Below, piece by piece: positions 51,641 through 60,752 of a DNA stretch of 64,000 nucleotides. This DNA comes from Aeromonas sobria (GTDB lineage Bacteria > Pseudomonadota > Gammaproteobacteria > Enterobacterales > Aeromonadaceae). Location of the stretch: positions 61,377-125,376 of the forward strand of contig NZ_CDBW01000048.1 in assembly GCF_000820145.1 (NCBI RefSeq). The letters are read 5' to 3'. The notes beneath the pieces were generated by a model. The model worked only from the letters and a program-made list of their open reading frames with translations. It was not told where the DNA came from and ran no database searches. The stretch's first letter is position 1. Each line of letters opens with the position of its first letter. The position numbers and the translations under genes are program-made.

Positions 51641-52693
51641 TTATCCTTTTACCGGCCATGCCGGTTGTTGCTGGGTGATGCAGTGGATACCGCCGCCGCC
51701 GTGTGCCAGCTGGTTGATCTGCACCGGCACCACCTCCCGCTGCGGGAAGGCGCTCTGCAGAACTGCTGCCGCTTCCCGGTCGCTGGCCACGCCATAGGCG
51801 GGCATGATGATGGCGCCGTTGGTGATGTAGAAGTTGGTGTAAGAGGCGCAAAAGACCTCGGCCTCTGCATCGATGGCCTCGCTGGCTTCATAGAGATCTT
51901 GCAGCTCGAACGTGCGCCCTTTGGCATCGGTGGCCAGCATCAGGGCGTGGCGGTTCTCCCTGACGATACGGGCATAGGTCGAGGTGGTATCGCGGGTGGC
52001 ATCTACCAGCAGCTGGCCGGGGCGACTGAAGGCACAGACCCCGTCCACATGGCCATCGGTCATGTCGCCGGTGACATGGTCGGGATCCCCCGGCAGCCAG
52101 ATGGTCTTCTCGATGCCGAGCAGGCGACTGAAGATCTGCTCGATCTCGCCCTTGCTGATCCCCGGGTTGCGATTGCTGTTGAGCAACACAGATTCGGTGG
52201 TGATCAGGGTGCCTTCGCCGTCCACATGGATGGCGCCCCCTTCGTTGGCCAGAAAGCTGCCGATGGTATCGAGCTCCAGGCTATTGAGGATGCGGCGGGC
52301 CAGCCCTTCGTCGAGCGGGTGGGCCGATTTGCCGCCCCAGGCGTTGAAGCGCCAGCTCACCCCGGCGCTGCCGAGTTCAGGGTGGCAGATAAAGGTGGGG
52401 CCGGAGTCGCGGCACCAGCTGTCATCCACCGCAATGGGGACAAGGGTCACCCGCTGGTCACAGAGCGCGCGCGCCTCGGCCAGCGCGGAAGGGTCGACCA
52501 CCAGCTTGACCGGTTCGAACCGGACAATGGCATTGACCACCCGGGCGAAGTCCTGCTGCACTCCGGCGAGGGTGACGCCCCAGCCTGACTCCCACAGTGC
52601 CTTGTTGTGGGGCCAGACCATCCAGGTCGCTGCGTGCTGACACCATTCGGCGGGCATAAACCAGCCCTTTGCCACAATTCCCTGCTCCCGCAT
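51641..52693 (-). CDS. aguA: Agmatine deiminase (cytoplasmic)
   Basis: 350 residues from the ATG at 52693 (MREQGIVAKGWFMPAEW, GGTGG upstream). It hydrolyses agmatine to N-carbamoylputrescine and ammonia. Conserved DDSWCRDSGPTF, LANEGGAIHVDGEGTL, GHVDGVCAFSRPG and nucleophile Cys in GGGGIHCITQQQP. No signal peptide, unlike the paralogue at 48377. First gene of a four-gene minus-strand operon, divergent from a LysR regulator. Confidence 0.95.
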   Translation of the reverse strand: MREQGIVAKGWFMPAEWCQHAATWMVWPHNKALWESGWGVTLAGVQQDFARVVNAIVRFEPVKLVVDPSALAEARALCDQRVTLVPIAVDDSWCRDSGPTFICHPELGSAGVSWRFNAWGGKSAHPLDEGLARRILNSLELDTIGSFLANEGGAIHVDGEGTLITTESVLLNSNRNPGISKGEIEQIFSRLLGIEKTIWLPGDPDHVTGDMTDGHVDGVCAFSRPGQLLVDATRDTTSTYARIVRENRHALMLATDAKGRTFELQDLYEASEAIDAEAEVFCASYTNFYITNGAIIMPAYGVASDREAAAVLQSAFPQREVVPVQINQLAHGGGGIHCITQQQPAWPVKG

Positions 52694-52733
52694 ATCACCA
52701 CCCTGATTAGGTACTATTAAGATTGCTGACGAT

Positions 52734-52750
52734 GGGAATAGACTATTCCC
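52734..52750. promoter_or_regulatory. Palindrome between aguA and the LysR gene
   Basis: GGGAATA-GAC-TATTCCC lies in the 115-bp divergent intergenic region and is a natural candidate operator for the adjacent LysR-type regulator. Confidence 0.5.
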
Positions 52751-52808
52751 GCAAGCTATGGCGAACAAACGATCAATTTTCGGTAAAAGTGATAAGTGGA
52801 GCTAATCA

Positions 52809-53708
52809 ATGGTGTTCAAGCAGTGGCCCCCGCTCAACGTGTTGCGGGGCTTTGAGGCGGCGGCCAGACTCGGCAGTTTTCATCAGGCGGCGCAGGAGCT
52901 GCATCTGACCCAGTCCGCTATCAGCCAGCAGATCCGCTCGCTGGAGGAGCTGCTCGGTCAGCCGTTGTTTCACCGGCAGGGGCGCTCGGTCGCGCTGACC
53001 GATGCGGGGCAGGATCTGCTGGAGACCACCCAGAGCGTGCTGTTGCAGCTGGCGATGGGGATCCAGCGGCTGGAGCAGTACCGCAAACCGAACCAGCTGG
53101 TACTCAACACCAGCACCGCCATCGCCCGCCACTGGCTGCTGCCGCGATTGGGGGAGTTTCATCGGCTGCATCCCGACATCGATCTTTGGCTCTTTACTAG
53201 CGACGAAGAGCCCGACATGGCGGAGCAGACCATCGATCTCGCCCTGCGCTGGGATCTCGGGCCGCAGGCCGGGTGTCGCCATCAGCACATGGTGGCGGAT
53301 CGCTTGCTGCCGGTGGCCACGCCTGCGGTGCTGGCACAACCTGCGGCAGAGCGCACCACCCTGCACGGTGAGCGGGCGCTGGATTGGCATCACTGGACGC
53401 TCAAGGGGGGAGAGGATCTGCAACTGCAAACCCGGGGGCTCAACTTCTCCGATCCCGGTCTGCTGCTGGAGGCGGCCAGCGCCGGACTCGGCGTGGCGCT
53501 GGTGAGCGAGCTGCTCTCCCGTCCCGTCCGTCAGCAGGGGCAGCTGTTGCCGCTCTCTGCCCATCGGGTCAAGGGGCCGCAGTGGAATCTGCTGGTGCAT
53601 CAGGAGAGCGAAGGGATGCCGGAGTGCCGCGCCTTCTGCCACTGGCTCGGCCAGCAATTTGCCGGGGGCGAACCCGACCGTGCTGAGGATGGGGTTGCCA
53701 CCCTCTGA
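52809..53708 (+). CDS. LysR-type regulator of the agmatine cluster
   Basis: 299 residues. N-terminal helix-turn-helix (LRGFEAAARLGSFHQAAQEL, TQSAISQQIRSLEELLG) and a GcvA-like ligand domain. It is divergent from aguA, so it probably regulates the agmatine operon; the inducer may be agmatine or N-carbamoylputrescine. A palindrome in the shared promoter region is a possible operator. Confidence 0.9.
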   Translation: MVFKQWPPLNVLRGFEAAARLGSFHQAAQELHLTQSAISQQIRSLEELLGQPLFHRQGRSVALTDAGQDLLETTQSVLLQLAMGIQRLEQYRKPNQLVLNTSTAIARHWLLPRLGEFHRLHPDIDLWLFTSDEEPDMAEQTIDLALRWDLGPQAGCRHQHMVADRLLPVATPAVLAQPAAERTTLHGERALDWHHWTLKGGEDLQLQTRGLNFSDPGLLLEAASAGLGVALVSELLSRPVRQQGQLLPLSAHRVKGPQWNLLVHQESEGMPECRAFCHWLGQQFAGGEPDRAEDGVATL

Positions 53709-53765
53709 GGCAGGTCACTGAATCGGACGCGCTGGCGTGGTTAAATGGTCGGCTCACATCTTGCC

Positions 53766-53841
53766 GGATATTGCTGTGACCATGCCATCTGACCTTCACC
53801 CGCTCCTGACTATGGGTATGCCTTCTGGCTGCGTGCTTACT
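53766..53841 (+). pseudogene. Remnant copy of the dhaR 5' end
   Basis: Bases 53777-53799 (gtgaccatgccatctgacct, ttca) repeat 53852-53875 of dhaR exactly, and the similarity continues with small insertions (ctgactat.., ctggctgcg). The ATG at 53782 reads MPSDLHPLLTMG before leaving the dhaR frame; dhaR reads MPSDLQPWPDYL. Period is 76 bp, the same as for aguB. Confidence 0.75.
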
Positions 53842-53857
53842 GGATACTGCCGTGACC

Positions 53858-55750
53858 ATGCCATCTGACCTTCAGCCCTGGCCTGACTATCTGCAGGCCT
53901 CCTGGCTGCGCTGCGCCCACCAGACCAGCGCCACCCTCTGGCATCCGCCTCACAGCGCCAAGGGGCAGACCTTGCAGAGCCTGCGCCAGCGCAAGCGGGA
54001 TCTGCTCACCACCGGCGAGATGGCCCTCGAAGATCTCTACGAATTTATGGAGGGGCGCCCCTGCGTACTGCTGCTCACCGACGAGAGCGGCTGCCTGTTG
54101 GCCCAGACCGGCCACCCCGGCACGCTGGCGGAGTTGGCAGCGCTGGGGTTTGGCCCCGGTGCCTTTTTCAGCGAGGGGCGCATCGGCACCAATGCCATCA
54201 ATCTGGCGGCGCTGGAGGGAGTGCCGCTCTGCGTCAGCGGCCCCCAGCACTTCAACCAGACCCTCCACCCGTGGCACAGCTGCGCCAGCCCGGTCTACAA
54301 CAGCAACGGCCGTCAGGTCGCCATCATCGCCCTGATCTGCAAGGTGGAGGAGGCGAGCGCTGGCGATCTGGCGCTCACCGTCAGCGCCGGGCGCGAGCTG
54401 GCCCATCTGCTGCAGATGGAGACTCTGATGCAGGAGTCCCAGCACCACCTGAGCGAGCTTTACGCCCTGCTCGACGGCATGGATGACGGCGTGCTGGCCT
54501 GGGATCCGCAAGGCCGACTGCGCTACCTCAACGCGCTGGCGGCACACCGGCTGCGGCTCGATCCGGCGCTCTGTCTCGGCCAGCCGCTGGAGCAGCACCT
54601 GCTGCTGCCCCAGCGGTTGCAGCTGGCCATCAAGGGGCAGACGCCGCTCAGCCATGTGGAGGTAACGCTGGAGCGGCTCGGCGCTCAGGAGGGGGAGTTT
54701 ATCAATGCGCTGGTGAGCCTCAAGCCGTTGCCGGGGCCGGAGGGGGTCAGCTTTATCGCCCTGCTGCACCCGGTCGATCGGCTGCGGGCCATTCACCAGC
54801 TGCGCCAGACGGTGCCCGAGCTGTCGGCGCTGGTGGGGGAGTCGAGCGCCATGCGCAAGCTGTTGCGCTACGCCCGGCAGGCGGCCCAGAGTCAGGGGCC
54901 GATCCTGTTGCGCGGTGAAGAGGAGGTGGGCAAGGCCCAGCTGGCGGAGGCGATCCACTTTGGCAGCGAGCGGGCTGCCGGGCCGCTCATTACCCTCAAC
55001 TGTCAGGCGCTGCCGAGCGAGCGGATGGCGCTGGAGCTGATGGGTTCCGACGAGGCGGGGCAGGAGCGGGCGGGCAAGTTCGAGCTGGCCCACGGTGGCA
55101 CCCTAGTGCTGGAGCAGGTGGAGTGCCTCTCCGCCCCCATGCAGGCGGCGCTGTTGCAACTGCTCAAGACCGGTCGCATCCAGCGCTTCGATTCGGCCCG
55201 CATCCTGCCGCTCAAGGTGCGGATCGTCGCCACCAGCAGCGCCCCGCTGGAGCAACTGGTGCAGGAGGGGCTATTTGGCCGCCAGCTGCTCTATGCCTTG
55301 CAGGCGTGCGAGCTGTGGCTGCCGGGGCTGCGGGAGCGCGCGGCGGATCTGCCGGGCCTTATCAGCCAGCAGTTGGCGGCGCAGGGGCGCGAGCCGGTGC
55401 GCCAGTTCAGCCCGGCGGCCCTCGACTGTCTGCTGGCCTATCCCTGGCCCGGCAATCTGGGGGAGCTGCGCAGCGCGGTCGAGCATGCGTTGCTTCACTC
55501 CGGTCAGGGGCGGATCCCGCCCGAGGCGCTGCCCGCCGCCATTCGTCACGGCTATCAGCTGGTGGCGGATGAGGTGGTGGGGCAACCGCTGCTCACCTTG
55601 GCGGAGCTGGAGCGCCAAGCCATTTTGCGCTGCGCTCACGCCTGCAAGGGGCAGGTGAGCCAGATGGCCCAACATCTTGGCATCAGTCGCACCACCCTGT
55701 GGCGGCGACTGAAGCTGCTCGAGATCGATCCCGCCGACTATCACGGCTGA
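53858..55750 (+). CDS. dhaR: DhaR-type transcription activator
   Basis: About 630 residues. A GAF-like sensor and a PAS domain (ELYALLDGMDDGVLAWDPQG) precede an AAA+ domain and a C-terminal Fis-type helix-turn-helix (MAQHLGISRTTLWRRLKLL). The AAA+ part is degenerate: the Walker A reads GEEEVGK, the GAFTGA sigma-54 loop is missing, and Walker B reads TLVLEQVE. E. coli DhaR shares this state and acts on sigma-70 promoters with DhaK and DhaL as co-regulators. A GTG at 53852 is an alternative start. Convergent with gldA, which ends the dha operon it should control. Confidence 0.93.
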   Translation: MPSDLQPWPDYLQASWLRCAHQTSATLWHPPHSAKGQTLQSLRQRKRDLLTTGEMALEDLYEFMEGRPCVLLLTDESGCLLAQTGHPGTLAELAALGFGPGAFFSEGRIGTNAINLAALEGVPLCVSGPQHFNQTLHPWHSCASPVYNSNGRQVAIIALICKVEEASAGDLALTVSAGRELAHLLQMETLMQESQHHLSELYALLDGMDDGVLAWDPQGRLRYLNALAAHRLRLDPALCLGQPLEQHLLLPQRLQLAIKGQTPLSHVEVTLERLGAQEGEFINALVSLKPLPGPEGVSFIALLHPVDRLRAIHQLRQTVPELSALVGESSAMRKLLRYARQAAQSQGPILLRGEEEVGKAQLAEAIHFGSERAAGPLITLNCQALPSERMALELMGSDEAGQERAGKFELAHGGTLVLEQVECLSAPMQAALLQLLKTGRIQRFDSARILPLKVRIVATSSAPLEQLVQEGLFGRQLLYALQACELWLPGLRERAADLPGLISQQLAAQGREPVRQFSPAALDCLLAYPWPGNLGELRSAVEHALLHSGQGRIPPEALPAAIRHGYQLVADEVVGQPLLTLAELERQAILRCAHACKGQVSQMAQHLGISRTTLWRRLKLLEIDPADYHG

Positions 55751-55789
55751 CGGCGATCCGAGCCATCGCCAACCGGCCGCGAAAATGAA

Positions 55790-55813
55790 ACGGCCCCGCA
55801 GTTGCGGGGCCGT
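55790..55813. terminator. Terminator between dhaR and gldA
   Basis: ACGGCCCCGCA-GT-TGCGGGGCCGT between convergent genes. Confidence 0.8.
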
Positions 55814-55842
55814 GTTATATGGCAAGGTCAGTAGTGGCGCAG

Positions 55843-56925
55843 TTACAGCCCCAGCTGGTGGGCGGTGACGATGGCCGCCAGCACATCCTCGGCGGTGACC
55901 TTGAACGGCATGTTGTGAATGGTCTCGCCCTCGGCGGTGGAGGCTTTGGCCACCTCCATCAGGCGCGCCATATCCAGCTCCTTGACCCCCATCATATGCA
56001 GGTTGGTCGGCAGGCCCACCGAGCGGCAGAAACCCAGCACGGTTTCGATCTCCGCCATCGGCGCGTTCTCCAGCACCAGCTGCACCAGCGTACCGAACGC
56101 CACTTTCTCACCGTGGTAGAGGTGGTGACACTCGGCCAGCTGGGTCAGGCCGTTGTGGATGGCGTGGGCGGCGGCCAGCCCGCTGCTCTCGAAGCCGATA
56201 CCGCTCAGGTAGGTGTTGGCCTCGATGATGTTCTCCACCGCCTTGGTGCAGAGCCCCTGTTCCACCGCCAGCTTGGCCTTGTAGCCATCGGCCAGCAGGG
56301 TTTTGTAGCAGAGCTCGGCAATGGCCTGCGCCGCCAGGGTGGAGGCGCCACCTGCCATGGTCTGGCAACCGGAGACCTTGTTGGCGCGCGCTTCGAAGTA
56401 GGTGGAGAGCGCATCCCCCATGCCGGAGACCAGCAGCCGCACCGGCGCGCGGGAGACCACACCGGTATCCATGATGACCATGTTGGGGTTGGTCGGGATC
56501 ATCAGGTATTCGCTGAACTGCCCTTCCGGGGTGTAGATGACCGCCAGCGCGCTGGTGGGGGCATCAGTGGAGGCGATGGTCGGCACTATGACCACCGGCA
56601 CCTTCTGGTAGAAGGCGACCGACTTGGCGGTATCCAGCGTTTTGCCGCCGCCGATGCCGATGATGACGTCAAACGGGGTCTGCTGGCAGCGGGCCAGCAG
56701 GCGGTCGATCTCGGGGCGGGAGCATTCGCCGTTGAAGCAGTCGAACTCCGGCTGGATACCTGCACCGTGGAAGCTGGTGGCCACGGTATCGCCGACCAGC
56801 TTGGTGACGAAGGCGTCGGCCAGAATAAGCGGCTTGCTGCCGAGCGCTTTGACGTAGTTGCCGATATTGGCGAGGGCCCCGTTGCCTTGTACGTATTTGC
56901 TGGGGCTGATGATAATGCGGTCCAT
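55843..56925 (-). CDS. gldA: Glycerol dehydrogenase
   Basis: 360 residues. Oxidises glycerol to dihydroxyacetone with NAD+; zinc ligands lie in the Asp/His-containing conserved segments (STDAPTSALAVIYT, ECHHLYHGEKVAFGTL). IGIGGGKTLDTAKSVAFY binds the nucleotide. Downstream of dhaM on the same strand, with 125 bp between them that contain a small hairpin (57005-57033). Together with DhaKLM it feeds glycerol into glycolysis. Confidence 0.95.
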   Translation of the reverse strand: MDRIIISPSKYVQGNGALANIGNYVKALGSKPLILADAFVTKLVGDTVATSFHGAGIQPEFDCFNGECSRPEIDRLLARCQQTPFDVIIGIGGGKTLDTAKSVAFYQKVPVVIVPTIASTDAPTSALAVIYTPEGQFSEYLMIPTNPNMVIMDTGVVSRAPVRLLVSGMGDALSTYFEARANKVSGCQTMAGGASTLAAQAIAELCYKTLLADGYKAKLAVEQGLCTKAVENIIEANTYLSGIGFESSGLAAAHAIHNGLTQLAECHHLYHGEKVAFGTLVQLVLENAPMAEIETVLGFCRSVGLPTNLHMMGVKELDMARLMEVAKASTAEGETIHNMPFKVTAEDVLAAIVTAHQLGL

Positions 56926-57050
56926 ATTCTATCCCTCTCTCTTTACTAATTAAGAATCGGGGCGAAGGGGCGGCAGTGCCGGGGACTCCTTCGTCTTGAA
57001 TGAAGCTGCACAGGCTCAGCGAGCGAGTGCAGCCCCTTGAAACAGTGGCG

Positions 57051-57767
57051 TCAGTCGCCAAAGCGCTCGGCTGCCAGCTGCTGGAAGCAGGCCAATGCGG
57101 CGGTGGCATCCTCCCCGCGCGCCAGCAGGGTGAGCATGTCGCCCTGACGCACGTTAAGCATGGTGAGCCGGGTCAGGCTGCGGGGATTGGCCTCTTTATC
57201 CCCCTTTTGCAGCTTGAGTTCAGCGGCAAAGGGCTTGAGGGCGGCCACCAGTCGGGCGGCGGGGCGCACATGCAGGCCGTGGGGGTTATCCACCAGCACC
57301 TCGCAGCGCAGCCAGCCGTCGTCAGTAACGGGGTCGGTCTCAGTGGCGGCTGGTGCCGCACTGGCAGGCAGCATCGCCTGTTTCGGGCCCAGCGCGCCGA
57401 GTGCCTCGGCGGCTACCTCATCCAGCGTCATGCCGGAACCAGCCGCCACCACGGCGGCCAGGGTGCCCTCGACCAGCGGTGCGGGGCAGAGCCGCACCCG
57501 GGCGCTTAATTCAGGGGGCAACAGTTCGAGGGCGGTTTCGGCGCTGAGCAGGGCGCTGCCCAAGTCCATCAGTACCAGCACGCCGCTGCCGTCGTCTGCT
57601 TCTTCAATCGCACTCATCACGGCGATGGCATCGGTGCCTATGGGGTGGTCGGGGTCATCGACCCCGGCCGCCAGCAGCAACTTGGCCGGGCTGCCGAGCT
57701 GGTCGGCCAGCGCTTTCAATCCGGCCGCCAGCATGGCGCTGTGAGAGACAACTACGATTCCGATCAT
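57051..57767 (-). CDS. dhaM: PTS-dependent dihydroxyacetone kinase, phosphotransferase subunit DhaM (two-domain form)
   Basis: 238 residues from the ATG at 57767. N-terminal EIIA-Man-like domain with His in IVVVSHSAML, then an HPr-like domain with NPHGLHVRPAARLVAAL. There is no third EI-like domain, so it is the short form and must take phosphate from general EI. It phosphorylates DhaL-bound ADP. Starts 1 bp after the dhaL stop. Confidence 0.93.
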   Translation of the reverse strand: MIGIVVVSHSAMLAAGLKALADQLGSPAKLLLAAGVDDPDHPIGTDAIAVMSAIEEADDGSGVLVLMDLGSALLSAETALELLPPELSARVRLCPAPLVEGTLAAVVAAGSGMTLDEVAAEALGALGPKQAMLPASAAPAATETDPVTDDGWLRCEVLVDNPHGLHVRPAARLVAALKPFAAELKLQKGDKEANPRSLTRLTMLNVRQGDMLTLLARGEDATAALACFQQLAAERFGD

Positions 57768-57768
57768 G

Positions 57769-58398
57769 TCACAACCTCGCTCTGTCACGCAGGGCGGTCA
57801 GCAGCAGCAGGGTCGAGGTGGCCCCGGCATCCTGATGGCCGATACTGCGTTCGCCAAGGTAGCTGGCGCGCCCCTTGCGGGCCTGCATCTGGATGGTGGC
57901 CTCGGTACCGGCTGCGGCGGCGGCCACCGCCTTGTCCAGCGCTTCGTTGAGGGGCAGATCTTGCTGCTGCGCCTGTTGCAGGGCGGCCAGTGCTGGCCAC
58001 CAGGCGTCGCACATGGTCTTGTCACCCGGCTCGGCACGGCCGCGGGAGACGATCCCCTCGACCCCATCGCTCAGCATTTTGCATAGCTGGTTGAGGCTCA
58101 GGCTCTGGCAGGCGTCGGTACTGGCCGCTGCCCGGATAAAAAAGGTGCCGTAGAGCGGGCCGCTGGCGCCACCGACCGAGGAGAGCAGGGTCATGCCGGT
58201 GGTTTTCAGCACCTGACCGATGTCTTTGTCTGCCACTGCGGGCAGCTTCTCGGCCACCTTGGCAAAGCCGCGCTGCATGTTGAGGCCGTGGTCGCCATCA
58301 CCGATGTCGGTATCCAGTGCGGTGAGGTAGTCACGCTGCTCGGTAAAGATGTGTTCGCAGTCGAGCAGCCAGTTGACGATGTGATGCTTGCTTAACAT
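57769..58398 (-). CDS. dhaL: Dihydroxyacetone kinase subunit DhaL
   Basis: 209 residues. The nucleotide-binding subunit; TALDTDIGDGDHGLNMQRGF holds the Asp residues that bind the Mg-ADP, and GGASGPLYGTFF is conserved. It transfers phosphate from DhaM to the substrate on DhaK, and in E. coli activates DhaR when de-phosphorylated. Between dhaK and dhaM. Confidence 0.95.
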   Translation of the reverse strand: MLSKHHIVNWLLDCEHIFTEQRDYLTALDTDIGDGDHGLNMQRGFAKVAEKLPAVADKDIGQVLKTTGMTLLSSVGGASGPLYGTFFIRAAASTDACQSLSLNQLCKMLSDGVEGIVSRGRAEPGDKTMCDAWWPALAALQQAQQQDLPLNEALDKAVAAAAAGTEATIQMQARKGRASYLGERSIGHQDAGATSTLLLLTALRDRARL

Positions 58399-58407
58399 GG
58401 GTTCTCC

Positions 58408-59478
58408 TTAGCAGCCGCGACGCAGGGCGGGGGTGTGAACGGGGGCATCCCACAGGGTCATCAGCTCATCATCCACCTTGAGCAATGTGATGGAGATGCC
58501 GGTCATGTCGAGGGAGGTGCAGTAGGGGCCAATCAGGTTGCGCACCAGATGGATGCCTGCCTCTTCGCACAGGGTAGCGAGGCGACCATAGACACCATAC
58601 AGCTCTGAAATCGGGGTACCGCCGAGGCTGTTGACCAAGGCGATAACCCGATCGCCCTTGTTGAGCGGTTCGATAAAGGTGTGCTCTTCCTGCCAACTGC
58701 CGGAGGCTCTGTCCCAGTGGCGCAGGGTGCGGCCATAGGGGGTATTGTCCGCCAGTTCGCTGAACATGTCGTCCACCAGAGTATTGAGATCGGTGAAGGG
58801 GCGACGCTCGATGCCCGGCTCGCCGTGGATACCCACGCCGAACTCCATCTCGTTGTCCGCCAGGGTGAAGGAGGGCTTGCCGGCGGCAGGCACGGTGCAG
58901 GCGTGGGTGGCCACGCCGATGGTGCGGCTCTGGTTGTTGATGCGACGGGCCAGCGCTTCGCAGCGGGTCAGGTCATAGCCCGCTTCGGCTGCGGCCCCGA
59001 CCAGCTTCTCGCACAGCACGGTCGTGGCAACGCCACGGCGACCGGCGGTGTAGAGGCTGTCTTTCACCGCCACGTCGTCATCGATCAGTGAGAAGCCGAC
59101 CTTGACCCCGTCACCGTGCAGCAGCTCGACTGCGGTCTCGAAGTTGAGCACGTCGCCGGTGTAGTTCTTCACCAAAAACAGCACGCCCGCGCCGCCATCG
59201 ACCGCCTGACCACACTCGTACATCTGATCCGGGGTCGGGGAGGTAAAAATCTCGCCGGGGCAGGCGCCATCCAGCATCCCCTTGCCCACCAGACCGCCGT
59301 GCATCGGCTCGTGGCCGCTGCCACCGCCGGAGACCAGCGCTACTTTGCCCATCACGGGGGAGTCGGCGCGGGTGATGTAATGGGGTTCGATACGTACCTT
59401 GAGCTCGGGGTGGGCGGCTGCCATCCCCATCAGTTGTTCACGGACCACGGCATCGACGGCATTGATCAGTTTCTTCAT
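58408..59478 (-). CDS. dhaK: Dihydroxyacetone kinase subunit DhaK
   Basis: 356 residues. Binds dihydroxyacetone covalently through a His in FGVGIHGEPGIERRPF. VALVSGGGSGHEPMHGGLVG is the conserved substrate loop. First gene of the dhaKLM-gldA unit; a perfect palindrome about 130 bp upstream (59606-59620) is a possible DhaR operator. Confidence 0.95.
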   Translation of the reverse strand: MKKLINAVDAVVREQLMGMAAAHPELKVRIEPHYITRADSPVMGKVALVSGGGSGHEPMHGGLVGKGMLDGACPGEIFTSPTPDQMYECGQAVDGGAGVLFLVKNYTGDVLNFETAVELLHGDGVKVGFSLIDDDVAVKDSLYTAGRRGVATTVLCEKLVGAAAEAGYDLTRCEALARRINNQSRTIGVATHACTVPAAGKPSFTLADNEMEFGVGIHGEPGIERRPFTDLNTLVDDMFSELADNTPYGRTLRHWDRASGSWQEEHTFIEPLNKGDRVIALVNSLGGTPISELYGVYGRLATLCEEAGIHLVRNLIGPYCTSLDMTGISITLLKVDDELMTLWDAPVHTPALRRGC

Positions 59479-59580
59479 GGCTCACTCCTTGGCTTGCCAC
59501 CGCACGGGTGGGCAAATGGTTGATGGAGCCAGTCTAACGGGATAAATCGGGAGAAAAATGACGGCCTGTTCGGTTCGGAT

Positions 59581-59620
59581 TTGAAACAGCAGAGAGGGGA
59601 TCGGTGTTTCAATATGAAAC
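59581..59620. promoter_or_regulatory. Palindrome and half-site upstream of dhaK
   Basis: GTTTCA-ATA-TGAAAC at 59606-59620 is a perfect palindrome, with an additional half-site TTGAAAC at 59581-59587. The position (102-142 bp before dhaK) suits an activator operator; DhaR is the candidate. Confidence 0.5.
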
Positions 59621-59813
59621 GGCACGAGGCAAACGGGCGGGAAACTGTTAGCGGCCTCACAGCCATGAAAGGGCTGGCTGGGTTAGAGCCATGGACTATC
59701 CACAGTCTGCTAAATCAATCTGGTTGATAGAAAAGCCATTTTCAGATTGTTTTGCATTCGGTACTTATGTTCTGCGTTGGTTGGCCGATACTGTTGAGTG
59801 CAGGAGGAACCCT

Positions 59814-60002
59814 ATGGATATATCAAGTTCTGCAAATGCGTCGTTTGGTTCTGCGTTGATGACGGCCAGTCTGGCTAAGAAACAGCAGACTCAAGAGGGC
59901 GAAGCTGCGCTGAAGCTGCTGCAAAACGCAGCGCAATCAGCGCCGGTTGCACCGACATCGGCCAGCGCTTCTCTGGGAAGCAAGATCGATATTCGCGTCT
60001 GA
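59814..60002 (+). CDS. YjfB-like small protein
   Basis: 62 residues: MDISSSANASFGSALMTASL start and SLGSKIDIRV end. Composition, length, N-terminal MDI and C-terminal IDIRV resemble the YjfB putative motility protein family. No transmembrane span. AGGAGG precedes the ATG and a strong terminator follows, which together support it as a genuine single-gene unit. Confidence 0.75.
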   Translation: MDISSSANASFGSALMTASLAKKQQTQEGEAALKLLQNAAQSAPVAPTSASASLGSKIDIRV

Positions 60003-60011
60003 CCCTAATGA

Positions 60012-60045
60012 AAAAGCCCCCATCTCGCGATGGGGGCTTTTTTAT
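60012..60045 (+). terminator. Strong terminator after the YjfB-like gene
   Basis: AAAAGCCCCCAT-CTCGCG-ATGGGGGCTTTT, 12-base stem, then TTATA. Confidence 0.92.
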
Positions 60046-60074
60046 ATCTGCGATTTACTTCGCATCCCTTCGGA

Positions 60075-60731
60075 TCAGAGCGGGAAGGGGGCTGGCGCCT
60101 CGAAGGTCATCCGCTCGCCACTGCGGGGATGGCTGATGGTCAGCATGGCCGCATGCAGGTAGAGATGGGAGGCCGCCGCCAGCGCATCCGGATGGGCATA
60201 GAGGTTGTCACCCAGAATCGGGTGCCCCAGCTCCAGCATATGGACGCGCAGCTGGTGGGAGCGACCTGTGATGGGGGTCAGCTTGATCAGGCTGTTGCCG
60301 TTCTCCACCTTCAGTTTTTCCCACAGTGTCAGGGCGTGACGCCCCTCCTCGTGGTCTACCTTCTGTTTCGGGCGGTTGGGCCAGTCGACGCAGAGCGGCA
60401 GGTCTACCTGACCCGACTCTGCTTCCGGCTCACCCCACACCCAGGCGAGGTAGTGCTTCTCGGTCTCCCGCTCGCGAAATTGTCGGCTCAGCTCCCGATG
60501 AGAATTGGGGTTGAGAGGAATGACAATGACGCCAGTGGTGGACATGTCGAGGCGATGGGCTGCCGCCGCCTTGGGGTGTTGCTGTTTCACCCGATGCAAG
60601 ACGCTGTCTTCATTCTCGGGGCCGCGCCCGGGGACGCTCAGCAGGCCAGTAGGCTTGTTAACCACCATGATGTCCTTGTCCTTGAACAGGATCTCGAGCC
60701 AGGGTTCCAGCGGCGGTGAGTATTCAAACAT
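60075..60731 (-). CDS. rluA: RNA pseudouridine synthase RluA
   Basis: 218 residues. RluA modifies 23S rRNA U746 and some tRNA U32 in E. coli. The catalytic Asp is in AHRLDMSTTGVIV; ITGRSHQLRVHMLELGHPIL and VVNKPTGLLSVPG are conserved. It follows rapA on the same strand, as in E. coli. A degraded copy of the rapA 3' end lies between the two genes. Confidence 0.95.
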   Translation of the reverse strand: MFEYSPPLEPWLEILFKDKDIMVVNKPTGLLSVPGRGPENEDSVLHRVKQQHPKAAAAHRLDMSTTGVIVIPLNPNSHRELSRQFRERETEKHYLAWVWGEPEAESGQVDLPLCVDWPNRPKQKVDHEEGRHALTLWEKLKVENGNSLIKLTPITGRSHQLRVHMLELGHPILGDNLYAHPDALAAASHLYLHAAMLTISHPRSGERMTFEAPAPFPL

Positions 60732-60752
60732 AAATGTCTCGCATCAGAAGGT

